From Pseudonocardia nigra (GTDB lineage Bacteria > Actinomycetota > Actinomycetes > Mycobacteriales > Pseudonocardiaceae), in contig NZ_JAHKRK010000049.1 of the NCBI RefSeq assembly GCF_019396355.1, positions 1 through 41,415 on the forward strand: a DNA stretch of 41,415 nucleotides, given 5' to 3'. The notes below the pieces were generated by a model. It did not search any database. It saw nothing but the letters and a program-made list of their open reading frames with translations, and had not been told where the DNA came from. Shown piece after piece: positions 1 through 8,216 of the stretch. Both the position numbers and the translations under genes were made by a program. Every line of letters starts with the position of its first letter. Within the stretch, counting starts at the first letter, position 1.

Positions 1-74
1 CGCGGTGTCCGGTCGGGCAGCAACGGCTCCAGCCGTGCCCACTCCGCGTCGGTCAAGTCGTGGCGATCAAGCAC
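1..74 (-). CDS. IS5-family transposase, N-terminal 24 codons (partial)
   Basis: Starting from a GTG, the minus strand encodes VLDRHDLTDAEWARLEPLLP and then DRTP before running off the edge. The LTDxEWxxLEPLLP pattern is the hallmark N-terminus of IS5-family (IS402/IS427-like) DDE transposases. The catalytic DDE domain is outside the window, so intactness is unknown. The same codons occur identically at the other end of the window. Confidence 0.8.
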   Translation of the reverse strand, partial: MLDRHDLTDAEWARLEPLLPDRTP

Positions 75-124
75 AGAAGAGATCTACCGCAGCCGACCCG
101 CATGATCCACGGGACACGCTCTAG
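1..124 (-). mobile_element. Terminal fragment of an IS5-family insertion sequence, left copy
   Basis: These 124 bases are the exact reverse complement of the last 124 bases of the window; identity stops abruptly at base 125. The inner edge reads CTAG followed by GAGCGTGTCC on the minus strand, resembling the terminal inverted repeat and CTAG-type target of IS5-family elements. The fragment holds the 5' end of a transposase reading outward. The rest of the element lies outside the window, so its full length and far end cannot be seen. A multi-copy IS is a typical place for an assembly to break, which may be why the window ends here. Confidence 0.85.
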
Positions 125-480
125 CCGTACTGCCCGGACAGTCGGTCAACCGACCGATGATGGGCGCCGTCCTCAGGTGGGTGCGGTCGGTGCCGGCTGC
201 ATCGGCGACGGCTCGACGTCATGGATCTCGGCTGAGGTGGATCTCAAGCGATCTTCGAGCATGCTGCGATCCCGACATGTGGAAGATTCTGAATATGTTC
301 GGACAAAGTCTTGACTGTGTTTTGGGGCCGGAGACACACTGACGTTCCAAGTGGCCAGGCCACCGGAGGAGAGCCCAGCCCGTCCCGCGTCTCGTGCGCG
401 CCGACGCACGTGAGTACCGGGGGAGATGCGGTCGAGCTGCCCTCCATCCGCAGCGTCGGACTCCAGGCGAGGAGAGCACC
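125..480. other. Intergenic leader between the IS and the sugar-uptake operon
   Basis: I see no credible gene here: reading frames are short and have no recognisable family. It must hold the promoter of the downstream importer operon unless that comes from the IS. A TTGACT at 311-316 could be a -35 element, but the -10 match about 18 bases later (CACACT) is poor. The 7-base word GGATCTC is repeated at 223-229 and 239-245, a spacing of 16 bases, which might be a regulator site. A good ribosome site (GGAGAG) lies just before the ATG at 481. No regulator gene is adjacent. Confidence 0.4.
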
Positions 481-1857
481 ATGTCCCCAGACAAGAACTC
501 GGCGGCGATGAGCCGTCGACGGTTCCTCCAGCTCGCGGCCGGCGGGGTGTCCATCCCGGCCATCGCAGGTTTGACGGGCTGCGGCGGCGGCGGTGCCGGC
601 GCGCTCGGCGGAGGTGGTGGCGCGGGCGGCGAGGTCACCGAGCTGATCGTCCCGACCAACCAGTCCCCGTGGCTGGACGCCTACCGGACGGTCGCTGCCC
701 AGTACGAGGCGGAGAGCGGCGTACGCATCACGCTGCGCGAGTTCCCCTACGACGGCCTGCGCACGCAGATGACCAACGCGATCCAGAACCAGAACCTCGT
801 CTTCGACCTCTTCCAGCTCGACGAGCCGTGGACCCACCAGTTCTACGACAATGACTGGGTCGCGCCGCTGGACGAGGTGGACGCCCAGTTCTCGCTCGAC
901 CCGGCCGTGCTGACCTACGCCGCCCTGCCGTTCTGGGACCCCCAGGCCCGCACCTCGGACCCGAGCGGGCGGGTGATGGGCCTGCCGATCAACGGCAACG
1001 TCCACCTGCTGATCTACCGCAGGGACCTCTACGAGCAGCTCGGCCTGCCCGTGCCCCGCACGTGGGAGGACGCGGTGGCGGCCGGTGAGCAGGCGCAGCA
1101 GGCGGGGCTCGCGCGCTACGGCTACGCGACCCGGGGGCAGGCCTCGTCGGGTGGCCAGTCCATCACCTACGACTACATGCCCGTGTTCTACAGCTACGGC
1201 GCCACCTGGTTCGTCGACGAGGGCAGCGACTGGACGCCCGCGGTCGACACGCCGGAGGCCCTCGCCGGCACCGAGATGTACCGGCGGCTGCTCGCGCTCG
1301 GCCCGGCCGAGCCGCAGACGGTGGGCCAGGCGGAGGTCATCGCGGCCCTGCAGAGCGGCGAAGCGCTGCAGGCACACGTCGTGGCGGCGGCCGCGGCTCA
1401 GCTGGAGGATCCGTCGGCGTCGAACGTGGTCGGCAAGCTCGGGTACGCGGTGGTGCCCGCCGGCCCGACCGGCGAGCCCGCTCCCACCAGCGGGACCTGG
1501 TCGCTGTGCGTCCCGCGGGGCCTGCCGCCCGAGCGGGCACAGGCCAGCTACCGGTTCATCCGGTGGATGCTGGACAAGCAGCAGCAGACGGCGTTCGGCG
1601 AGGCGGGCGGCATCGCCACCCGCGAGGACGTGCTCGGCGAGCTCGGCGGTGGCGATGCCGTGTACCTCCAGGCGGTCGCCGACTCCATGCCGGACGTACA
1701 CAGCGCGGTGCGTTACGTCTTCTCAGCCCCCATGCTGGAGGTGACCGAACGGATCCTCAGCGCGATCGGGGCGGGCGCGACCCCTGCCCCCGACGGCCTC
1801 GCGCAGCTGCAGGAGGAGCTGACGCGGGTCGTGCGCGAAGCGGGATTCCTCCAGTGA
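481..1857 (+). CDS. Carbohydrate ABC transporter substrate-binding lipoprotein
   Basis: Extracellular solute-binding protein of the family 1 (MalE/UgpB-like) fold, 458 residues, a usual length. The N-terminus carries a twin-arginine motif (SRRRFLQLA, residues 11-19), a hydrophobic stretch and a lipobox ending GLTGC (Cys34), so it is probably Tat-exported and lipid-anchored. A glycine-rich linker follows. The ATG at 481 is preceded by GGAGAG; a longer in-frame extension upstream lacks a signal-like sequence and was not used. Its stop overlaps the start of the first permease (GTGA). The two sulfatases in the same operon suggest a sulfated saccharide as ligand, but this is inference. Confidence 0.9.
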   Translation: MSPDKNSAAMSRRRFLQLAAGGVSIPAIAGLTGCGGGGAGALGGGGGAGGEVTELIVPTNQSPWLDAYRTVAAQYEAESGVRITLREFPYDGLRTQMTNAIQNQNLVFDLFQLDEPWTHQFYDNDWVAPLDEVDAQFSLDPAVLTYAALPFWDPQARTSDPSGRVMGLPINGNVHLLIYRRDLYEQLGLPVPRTWEDAVAAGEQAQQAGLARYGYATRGQASSGGQSITYDYMPVFYSYGATWFVDEGSDWTPAVDTPEALAGTEMYRRLLALGPAEPQTVGQAEVIAALQSGEALQAHVVAAAAAQLEDPSASNVVGKLGYAVVPAGPTGEPAPTSGTWSLCVPRGLPPERAQASYRFIRWMLDKQQQTAFGEAGGIATREDVLGELGGGDAVYLQAVADSMPDVHSAVRYVFSAPMLEVTERILSAIGAGATPAPDGLAQLQEELTRVVREAGFLQ

Positions 1858-2780
1858 CCACGGCGTCGACGGCGCGGCGACCGCGCGGACGGAGTCCCCT
1901 GCACGGGGGCCGGTTCGGCCTGCTCGCCGTCCTGCCCTTCATCGCGTTCATGCTGCTGTTCGCCGTCTACCCGCTCACGCAGGTGGTGCGGATGGCGCTG
2001 TCGCACGTCGAGATCCAGAACGGCGCGTTCATCTGGGACTTCGGCACCCTCGCCAACTTCGCCCGCATGTTCGACGACGCGCTCGCGATGTCGTCGGCGG
2101 TCACGACCGCGGTGTTCATCGCGGCGACCGTTCCGCTGACGCTCGTGCTGGGCACCCTGCTGGCCGTGCTGGTGGACCGGTCGGCGCTGTTCGGGCCGAT
2201 CGCCCGGAACATCGCGCTCTGGCCTGCGGTCGTCGCGCCGGTGGTGGTCAGCCTCATCTGGCTGCTGATCCTGAGCCCCACCGTGGGGGTGCTCAACAGG
2301 GTGCTCATCGACGTCGGGCTGCCGCCGCAGGGCTGGCTCGGCAGCGAGGCGGGAGCCATGCTGTCGATCATCCTCGTGGACGTCTGGCACTGGACGCCCG
2401 TGGTGTTCCTCCTCGTCTACACCGCGCTCAAAGGCATCGACGACCAGCTCCTCGAGGCCGCGCGGGTCGACGGTGCGACCGAACGGCAGATCTTCTGGCG
2501 GATCGTGCTTCCGTTGCTGGCTCCCGCGCTCGCGGCAGCGGCGCTGATCCGGCTGGTGATGGGTGTCAAGGCGTTCGACGAGATGTACCTGCTCACCCGC
2601 GGGGGCCCCGGCGATGCCACCACGCTGGTGAGTCTGCACATCCGCAACGTCTTCTTCGATCGGTTGGAGCTCGGGTACGGGGCGGCGTTCAGCCTGGCCG
2701 TGGTGCTGTTCGTCATCGTCGTGCTGCTGGTCTCGGTGGTCGTGCGCCGGACCGTGCGACAGGGAGGAGCGGCCGCGTGA
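1854..2780 (+). CDS. Carbohydrate ABC transporter permease (MalF/UgpA type)
   Basis: Inner-membrane permease of 308 residues with about six hydrophobic segments and the binding-protein-dependent transport (EAA) loop, seen as LLEAARVDGATERQIFWRIVLP in the C-terminal third, which contacts the ATPase. The chosen GTG start overlaps the binding-protein stop in a GTGA junction; a longer frame starting far upstream is antisense-like overlap with the binding protein and was rejected. It should pair with the next gene to form the channel. No ATP-binding subunit is encoded nearby, which is common for actinobacterial sugar importers that share one MsiK-like ATPase. Confidence 0.9.
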   Translation: MTTASTARRPRGRSPLHGGRFGLLAVLPFIAFMLLFAVYPLTQVVRMALSHVEIQNGAFIWDFGTLANFARMFDDALAMSSAVTTAVFIAATVPLTLVLGTLLAVLVDRSALFGPIARNIALWPAVVAPVVVSLIWLLILSPTVGVLNRVLIDVGLPPQGWLGSEAGAMLSIILVDVWHWTPVVFLLVYTALKGIDDQLLEAARVDGATERQIFWRIVLPLLAPALAAAALIRLVMGVKAFDEMYLLTRGGPGDATTLVSLHIRNVFFDRLELGYGAAFSLAVVLFVIVVLLVSVVVRRTVRQGGAAA

Positions 2781-3682
2781 GTACGTCCATGACCCCCGGC
2801 GTGCTGACCGATCGGCCGGCGGCCGCGCCCGGAACGGCGTCGGGACCGGCCGCGCCCCGGCGCCGGCGCAGGTTCCGGCCCGCGATCGACCTGCCTCTGC
2901 TCCTCCTGCTGGCGGCGTTCATCCTGCCGATCGCGTGGCTGGTGGTCCTGAGCGTGCAGCCCGGGCGCAACATCGTCAGCCCGGACTGGGAGTTCGGCTT
3001 CACCACCGAGAACGTCGCCGAGCTGCTCGGCCCCGGCCGTCCGTTCACGGCGCAGCTGGTCAACAGCCTGCTGATCGTGGCCGGCACGATCGTGTTGTGC
3101 CTGGTGATCGGGTCGGCCACCGGTTACGCGCTGTCGCGGCTGCAGATGGCCAGGTGGGTCACGCTTACGCTCCTCGCGGTCAGCGCGCTCCTTCCACTGA
3201 TCCCGCCGATGGCGTTGGTGCCGGGTCTGTACGTCACCTTGAACAACCTCGGCCTGCTCGGATCGGTCCAAGGGTTGATCCTGCTCAACACCGTCTTCAA
3301 CCTCCCGTTCGCAGCCCTGCTCATGAAGGTCTACTTCGACGGGGTGCCCGGTGAGCTCCGAGAGGCCGCCGTGGTGGACGGCGCGTCGGAGCTGCGGGTG
3401 TTCGTGCAGGTCATGGTGCCGCTCGCCCGGTCGGGTCTCGCCGCCGTGGCGGTGTTCGTGGGAATCATGGCGTGGAACGAGTTCCTCATGGGTCTCGTGA
3501 TGACCTCAGGCGGGCGTACCTCGCCGCTGACCGTCGGCATCGCCTCGCTCGTGCAGCCCTACGAGGTGGCCTGGGGCCAGATGGCGGCGGCGGGCTCGCT
3601 CGCCACCGTGCCGATCATCGTGCTGGCCATTGTGGCGAACCGGCAGATCATCTCCGGGCTCACCGGGGGAGCGGTCAAATGA
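2777..3682 (+). CDS. Carbohydrate ABC transporter permease (MalG/UgpE type)
   Basis: Second channel subunit, 301 residues. A proline- and arginine-rich cytoplasmic N-terminus of about 35 residues precedes the first membrane helix (LLLLLAAFILPIAWLVVLS). The EAA loop reads ELREAAVVDGASELRVFVQV, followed by the usual MAWNEF segment of MalG-type proteins. Start overlaps the preceding stop (GTGA) and its own stop overlaps the sulfatase start (ATGA), so importer and sulfatase are translationally coupled. That coupling is the best sequence evidence that the importer and sulfatase act on the same compound. Confidence 0.9.
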   Translation: MSTSMTPGVLTDRPAAAPGTASGPAAPRRRRRFRPAIDLPLLLLLAAFILPIAWLVVLSVQPGRNIVSPDWEFGFTTENVAELLGPGRPFTAQLVNSLLIVAGTIVLCLVIGSATGYALSRLQMARWVTLTLLAVSALLPLIPPMALVPGLYVTLNNLGLLGSVQGLILLNTVFNLPFAALLMKVYFDGVPGELREAAVVDGASELRVFVQVMVPLARSGLAAVAVFVGIMAWNEFLMGLVMTSGGRTSPLTVGIASLVQPYEVAWGQMAAAGSLATVPIIVLAIVANRQIISGLTGGAVK

Positions 3683-5286
3683 GGCGCCCGGACGTCGTCG
3701 TGATCCTCGCCGACGACATGGGCTTCTCCGACCTGGGCTGCTACGGCGGCGAGATCCGTACGCCGCACGCCGACCGCCTGGGCCGGGACGGGGTCCGGTT
3801 GTCCGCCTTCTACAACACTGCGCGCTGCAGCCCGTCGCGCGCCTCGTTGCTGACCGGGCTGCACCCGCACCAGACGGGTATCGGCATCCTCACCAACGAC
3901 GACGCACCGCGTGGCTACCGCGGCACGCTGAACGACCGGTGCGTCACCGCGGCCGAGGTGCTGCGCGGATCCGGGTACGCCACCTGCCTGGCGGGCAAAT
4001 GGCACCTGGCGTCGGAGATGACCGAGCCGAACGGCGCCTGGCCGACCCGCCGCGGCTTCGACCGTTTCTTCGGGACGCTCACCGGGTGCGGCAGCTACTA
4101 CGACCCAGGAACGCTGACGCGCGGCGAGGCCGACGCGAGCGCAGAGGCGCAGGACCCCGGCTTCTTCTACACCGACGCCATCGCCGACGAGGCCGTGGCC
4201 TTCGTCGAGCACCAGGCCGCGACCGCGCCCGAGCAGCCGCTCTTCCTCTACATGGCCTTCACCGCGCCGCACTGGCCGTTGCACGCACCCGAGGCGGACA
4301 TCGCCGCGCTCGACGGCGTCTTCGACGACGGCTGGGACGTGCTACGGGAGCGGCGGATGAAACGACTGATCGACGAAGGAGTACTGCCTGCCGGCACAGC
4401 GCTCAGCGATCGGGATCCCACCCAACCGCCGTGGGTGGAGGCGGACGAGCCCGGCTGGCAGGCGCGACGGATGCAGGCCTACGCCGCGCAAGTGGAACGG
4501 ATGGACGCCGGGATCGGCCGCGTCGTCGACAGCCTGGAGCGCGCCGGCAGGCTCGACGGCGCGGTGGTCGTGGTGCTCTCCGACAACGGTGCCTCGCCGG
4601 AGGACCTCCCGAAGGGCGAGGTGGAGAGCTTCCGCCGGCGCACCGACATCGTGCCGACGCGCACGCGGGACGGGCGCGACCTGCGCGTCGGCAACGAGCC
4701 GGGGATCGGGCCCGGCCCGGAGGACACGTACGCGAGCTACGGGCGGGCGTGGGCCAACCTGTCGAACACGCCTTTCCGCTTCTACAAGCGGTGGGTGCAC
4801 GAGGGCGGGATCGCGGCGCCGTTCCTCGTGCACTGGCCGGCCGGTGGCCTCGCGGGCGGCAGCGTCGTGGACCTGCCGGTGCAGCTGGTCGACGTGCTGC
4901 CCACTCTGCTCGACTGCGTGGGGGTGGACCACCTGGGCGTGCATCGGGGCCGTCCGGTGCTCCCCTTGGAAGGCCGCAACTTCCTGCCTGCCCTGCGCGG
5001 ACGGTCGCAGGACCCCCTTCCGCTGTTCTGGGAGCACACCGGCAACGCCGCCGTACGGGTCGGCCGCTGGAAGTTGGTACGCGAGTACCCGGCGCCGTGG
5101 GAGCTCTACGACCTCGACCGCGACCGCACCGAGCTGCACGACCTGGCAGCCGAGCACCCCGAGGTCGTCGCCGAGCTCGCCGGTCGGTGGCAGCGGTGGG
5201 CGGACCGCGTGGGGGTGATCCCGTGGGACACGACGCTCGCGATCTACGCCGAGCGCGGACTCGGTGACGAGGAGGCGGCCGGATGA
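3679..5286 (+). CDS. Type I sulfatase (arylsulfatase family)
   Basis: Hydrolyses a sulfate ester; 535 residues, usual for the family. Metal ligands are visible as ADDMG (Asp12, Asp13) and later LSDNGAS. The active-site signature CSPSRASLLTG starts at Cys50; this cysteine is normally converted to formylglycine by a separate maturation enzyme not encoded here. GKWHL (Lys107, His109) is the conserved substrate/sulfate-binding segment. No signal peptide is seen: the protein begins directly with the beta strand before the metal site, so it is probably cytoplasmic and acts after uptake. The ATG overlaps the permease stop and has GGGGGAG upstream. The substrate cannot be told from sequence. Confidence 0.92.
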   Translation: MRRPDVVVILADDMGFSDLGCYGGEIRTPHADRLGRDGVRLSAFYNTARCSPSRASLLTGLHPHQTGIGILTNDDAPRGYRGTLNDRCVTAAEVLRGSGYATCLAGKWHLASEMTEPNGAWPTRRGFDRFFGTLTGCGSYYDPGTLTRGEADASAEAQDPGFFYTDAIADEAVAFVEHQAATAPEQPLFLYMAFTAPHWPLHAPEADIAALDGVFDDGWDVLRERRMKRLIDEGVLPAGTALSDRDPTQPPWVEADEPGWQARRMQAYAAQVERMDAGIGRVVDSLERAGRLDGAVVVVLSDNGASPEDLPKGEVESFRRRTDIVPTRTRDGRDLRVGNEPGIGPGPEDTYASYGRAWANLSNTPFRFYKRWVHEGGIAAPFLVHWPAGGLAGGSVVDLPVQLVDVLPTLLDCVGVDHLGVHRGRPVLPLEGRNFLPALRGRSQDPLPLFWEHTGNAAVRVGRWKLVREYPAPWELYDLDRDRTELHDLAAEHPEVVAELAGRWQRWADRVGVIPWDTTLAIYAERGLGDEEAAG

Positions 5287-5315
5287 GTGTCGACCGCGGT
5301 GGACGGAGGTAGGAG

Positions 5316-6791
5316 TTGGCCAGCCGAGACGTGAACCGGCCCAACGTGCTCGTCGTCCTCACCGACGACCAGGGCCCGTGGGCGATGGGGCACCGCAACC
5401 GCGACCTCATCACCCCGACGATCGACGAGTTGGTCGCGGGCGGCACGGAGCTCGACCGATTCTTCTGTGCATCGCCGGTGTGCTCGCCCGCCAGGGCATC
5501 GTTGTTGACGGGACGCATGCCGTCGGCGCACGGGGTCCACGACTGGATTCGCGGCGAGGCGTACGGGGTGCGCGACGAGGACAGCTACCTCAGCGGGCTC
5601 ACGAACACCCCCGAGGTGCTCGCCGCTGCGGGGTGGGAGTGCGGGCACAGCGGCAAATGGCATCTCGGGACGTCCCGGAACCCCGCGCCTGGCTTCGACT
5701 TCTGGTACTCCCACCGCACCGGCGACGGCCGCTACTTCGGCGCACCCGTCTGGCGCGACGAGCAGCCCGTGGCCGAACCTCGGTACCTCACCGAGGCGAT
5801 CACCGAGGAGGCGATCGGGTTCCTGGAGCGCAATGCCGGCTCCGATCGACCCTTCTACCTCCAGGTCAACTACACCGCCCCGCACAGCCCCTGGGTGGAT
5901 CAGCACCCTGCCCGCTACACCGACCCCTACAACGGCTGCACCTTTGCGTCGTGCCCCCGCGAGGAACCCCATCGGTGGTTCAGCTGGGAGCCCGGTCCCG
6001 TGTCCGACGCGATGCGGGACCCGATCCCCAGCCTGCTGGGATACTTCGCGTCGCTCACTGCGGTCGACGCCGGGGTGAGGCAGGTGCTCGACCTCCTCGA
6101 CCGAACAGGGCTGCGGGAGAGCACGTGCGTCGTGTACACCTCGGACAACGGGTTCAGCTGTGGGCACCACGGTGTCTGGGGCAAGGGCAACGCCACCTGG
6201 CCGCTGAACATGTGGGAGAACTCGGTACGGGTCCCGTTCGCCGTGAGCATGCCCGGACGCATCCCGGCGGGCCGCGTCGACTCCGGGCTCACCAGTGCGT
6301 GCGACCTCCACCCGACGATCCTCGAGCTCGCCGGCGTCGCCGCGCCGGAGGACCCGCTGGCGGCGGGCCGCTCGATCCTGCCGCGGCTGCTCGGAGAGGA
6401 GGCGGGCGGCGAGGAGGCCGTGGTCGTCTTCGACGAGTACGGCGGCACGCGCATGGTGCGCACGGGGGAGTGGAAGTACGTGGTGCGCCACGGCGACGGC
6501 CCCGAGGAGCTGTACCACCTGGCCGACGACCCGGACGAGCGGGAGAACCGGGCGACAGAGCCAGGCCGCGCCGGCGTGCGCGACGAGCTGGCCGGAGTCC
6601 TGCACGACTGGTTCGCCCGGCACAACGCCGCCGAACGTGACGCCTTTGCACGTCCGGTGTCCGGGCGGGGGCAGGTCAGCCCGCTCTGGCGGGGCCGCTC
6701 GGACGCCGAGACCTACGCCTCGGCGGCCGGGGAACGGTGTTCCGGGCCTGAGAACGGCGTGCCTGAGCACGTAGGCGGGACCACCGCGTGA
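5316..6791 (+). CDS. Second type I sulfatase
   Basis: A second sulfatase of 491 residues, clearly distinct from the one upstream. Metal site LTDDQG (Asp17, Asp18), catalytic signature CSPARASLLTG at Cys56, GKWHLG, and TSDNGFSCGHHGVWGKG downstream are all present. No signal peptide, so likely cytoplasmic. I chose the TTG start because GGAGGT lies 5-6 bases upstream; a GTG five codons later is the alternative. It is 29 bases after the first sulfatase. Two different sulfatases suggest a substrate carrying more than one kind of sulfate ester. A hairpin directly after the stop probably ends the operon. Confidence 0.92.
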   Translation: MASRDVNRPNVLVVLTDDQGPWAMGHRNRDLITPTIDELVAGGTELDRFFCASPVCSPARASLLTGRMPSAHGVHDWIRGEAYGVRDEDSYLSGLTNTPEVLAAAGWECGHSGKWHLGTSRNPAPGFDFWYSHRTGDGRYFGAPVWRDEQPVAEPRYLTEAITEEAIGFLERNAGSDRPFYLQVNYTAPHSPWVDQHPARYTDPYNGCTFASCPREEPHRWFSWEPGPVSDAMRDPIPSLLGYFASLTAVDAGVRQVLDLLDRTGLRESTCVVYTSDNGFSCGHHGVWGKGNATWPLNMWENSVRVPFAVSMPGRIPAGRVDSGLTSACDLHPTILELAGVAAPEDPLAAGRSILPRLLGEEAGGEEAVVVFDEYGGTRMVRTGEWKYVVRHGDGPEELYHLADDPDERENRATEPGRAGVRDELAGVLHDWFARHNAAERDAFARPVSGRGQVSPLWRGRSDAETYASAAGERCSGPENGVPEHVGGTTA

Positions 6792-7072
6792 GTCTCTGCG
6801 TGAACCCGCAGAGGCACCCAGACAAGCACCACGCGATTGCCCTGGACCACTCTGCCCTGCTCGAAGTCCTGGACGTCCTCGAGGCCGCCGATGTCGGCGA
6901 CCGTGTCCGCGCCGCGGCCGAGACCGTCTACCAAGCATTGATCGAGGCCGAGCTGACCGAGTTGATCGGTGCTGCCCACACGAGCGTTCCGCGGAACGCA
7001 ACGCCCTGCGCAACGGCCACCGCGCCCGGATCCTGACCACCACCGCCGGGGACCTGGAGCTGCGGATCCCGG
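6788..7072 (+). pseudogene. IS256-family (mutator-type) transposase remnant
   Basis: The first frame reads ALLEVLDVLEAADVGDRVRAA and then ALIEAELTELIGA, typical of the N-terminus of actinobacterial IS256-type transposases. After about base 6976 the similarity jumps to another frame (HERSAERNALRNGHRARILT, then TTAGDLELRIP), showing a frameshift. It ends at about base 7072, just after the LRIP segment, where an unrelated sequence begins. The whole DDE catalytic domain is missing, so it cannot be active. Its nominal GTG start overlaps the sulfatase stop, which is chance rather than coupling. Confidence 0.8.
6794..6813 (+). terminator. Hairpin after the sulfatase operon
   Basis: A perfect 7-bp stem (CTCTGCG / CGCAGAG) with a 6-base loop begins two bases after the stop codon of the second sulfatase. 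There is no clear T-run after it, as is often the case in high-GC actinobacteria. It fits a transcription end, but it could instead belong to the edge of the IS256-type remnant that follows. Confidence 0.45.
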
Positions 7073-7481
7073 CTCGTACTGGCCGGTGGCAGCCGCCGAC
7101 CAGGCGCCCCGGCATGAGGACGCCGCCCGGCTCCTCGATCTGCTCATCAACCGTTCGGCGCTCGATGTGCTCGTCGACGGCCGGTATCCCGCCGAGCTGC
7201 TCGACTGGCACGCCCGGATCGGCGGAGCCGGGTTCATCCAGGACGGCGACCTCGCCGACGTCGGCGAACCTCTCGACTACTTCGACCCGAACTACTACGC
7301 GCCGCTACACGTGCTCGCCGACGACCCGGGCGTCGGGGGCGACATCGTGCCGCCCGGGATCGGCATCCGCCAGGCCGACCCCGTCGATGCACCCAAGACC
7401 AGCTTCAACTGGCTCATCGACCCCGAGCCGCTGCTGCCCCTGGGCGTCGACCGGATGGCAGCCGACCGATCCGCGGTATAG
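7073..7481 (+). pseudogene. Internal fragment of a GH1 beta-glucosidase
   Basis: The frame carries DGRYPAELLDWHA, then LDYFDPNYYAPLHV and FNWLIDPEPLL. These match the middle-to-C-terminal part of family 1 glycoside hydrolases (usual pattern RGRYP...DFLGVNYY...GWEIDPEGL). The catalytic acid (NEP) region is missing upstream and the nucleophile (TENG) region is missing downstream, so it is dead. The left edge is a join to the IS256-type remnant. After about base 7440 similarity is lost and the frame stops at 7481. It may be debris of a glycosidase that once belonged with the sulfatase and sugar-importer genes; that link is inference. Confidence 0.65.
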
Positions 7482-7572
7482 GTCGTTCGTTTCCGCATAC
7501 CTCGAGAAAGAAGGTGGTAAGCGGTCGCTCACTGATGCCTTCGTAAACACCGCGGATGCCAGGCGCGTCCGG

Positions 7573-8025
7573 TCATTCTCCCGTTGCTGCGGGGCCCCGC
7601 CTGCCCGGCACCACGACGACCGGGCACGGGGCGTGGTGGATGACCTGCGTAGCCACCGATCCGGTGAGCAGGTGGCGGAACCCACCCCGGCCGCGGGCGC
7701 CGAGCACGAGCAGGTCAGCCGCCTGGCCGAGCTGGATGAGCACCTCGGACGGGTTGCCGGCGCGGGTCTCGACCTGCAGGCCTGGTGGGACGGGCTTGCC
7801 GTCCAGCGCCTTCTCGACCTGCTCCCGCAGCTCCTGCTCGGCACGTCGGTGCGCCGCCTCGTCCAGCGCCAGGGCGGCCTCGCCGATGTCCTCGGCAAGG
7901 TAGGGCACTTCCCACACCTCGACAGCAGTGAGTCCGCAGCCGCGGTAGCGGGCCTCCTCGATAGCGAAGCGCAACGCGTCGACGGCGTGCGCCGACCGGT
8001 CCATGCCGACCACGATCCCGGCCAT
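7573..8025 (-). CDS. Universal stress protein, single UspA domain
   Basis: Small cytoplasmic stress protein of 150 residues, one UspA domain. It starts IVVGMDRSAHAVDALRFA and contains the ATP-binding signature GARGRGGFRHLLTGS (G-x2-G-x9-G-S) followed by HAPCPVVVVP. Usp proteins of this ATP-binding type usually respond to starvation, hypoxia or other stress; partner and trigger are unknown here. It faces the sugar/sulfatase operon and lies downstream of the IclR gene on the same strand, 188 bases away, so it probably has its own promoter in that gap. Confidence 0.92.
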   Translation of the reverse strand: MAGIVVGMDRSAHAVDALRFAIEEARYRGCGLTAVEVWEVPYLAEDIGEAALALDEAAHRRAEQELREQVEKALDGKPVPPGLQVETRAGNPSEVLIQLGQAADLLVLGARGRGGFRHLLTGSVATQVIHHAPCPVVVVPGRRGPAATGE

Positions 8026-8195
8026 CCGACGTCTCCCTCCCCGTTCCCCTGGGCATCAGGGTCCTCCACGAGACCAGGCGGTGGAAGGGCGTCCGGTGGG
8101 GCTGTGGCGATCACGTCGGTGGGGTGACCACGTGCAGGTGCTGCTCACCGGGGGAGTGCTGGTCAGGCCCGTCGCGCTCGGTGCTCGGGTGGTGG

Positions 8196-8216
8196 TGATC
8201 GGCCTACGCTCGATCA
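8196..8216 (-). terminator. Possible hairpin at the end of the long catabolic operon
   Basis: An inverted repeat of 6-bp arms (TGATCG / CGATCA) with a 9-base loop overlaps the stop codon of the IclR gene, the last gene of the operon. No T-run follows. The rest of the 8026-8213 gap shows nothing recognisable beyond a presumed promoter for the stress protein. Confidence 0.25.

Noticed and set aside
394..480. In-frame N-terminal extension of the sugar-binding protein
   Set aside because: The ATG at 481 has a ribosome site and is followed directly by the twin-arginine signal; an extension would bury the signal peptide.
244..1701. 485-codon minus-strand frame over the sugar-binding protein
   Set aside because: Antisense of a gene with a clear Tat/lipoprotein signal and operon coupling; no recognisable domain.
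7482..7572. Reading frame continuing past the GH1 fragment (YRSFVSAYLEKEGGKR)
   Set aside because: Too short and without recognisable similarity; not reported as a gene.
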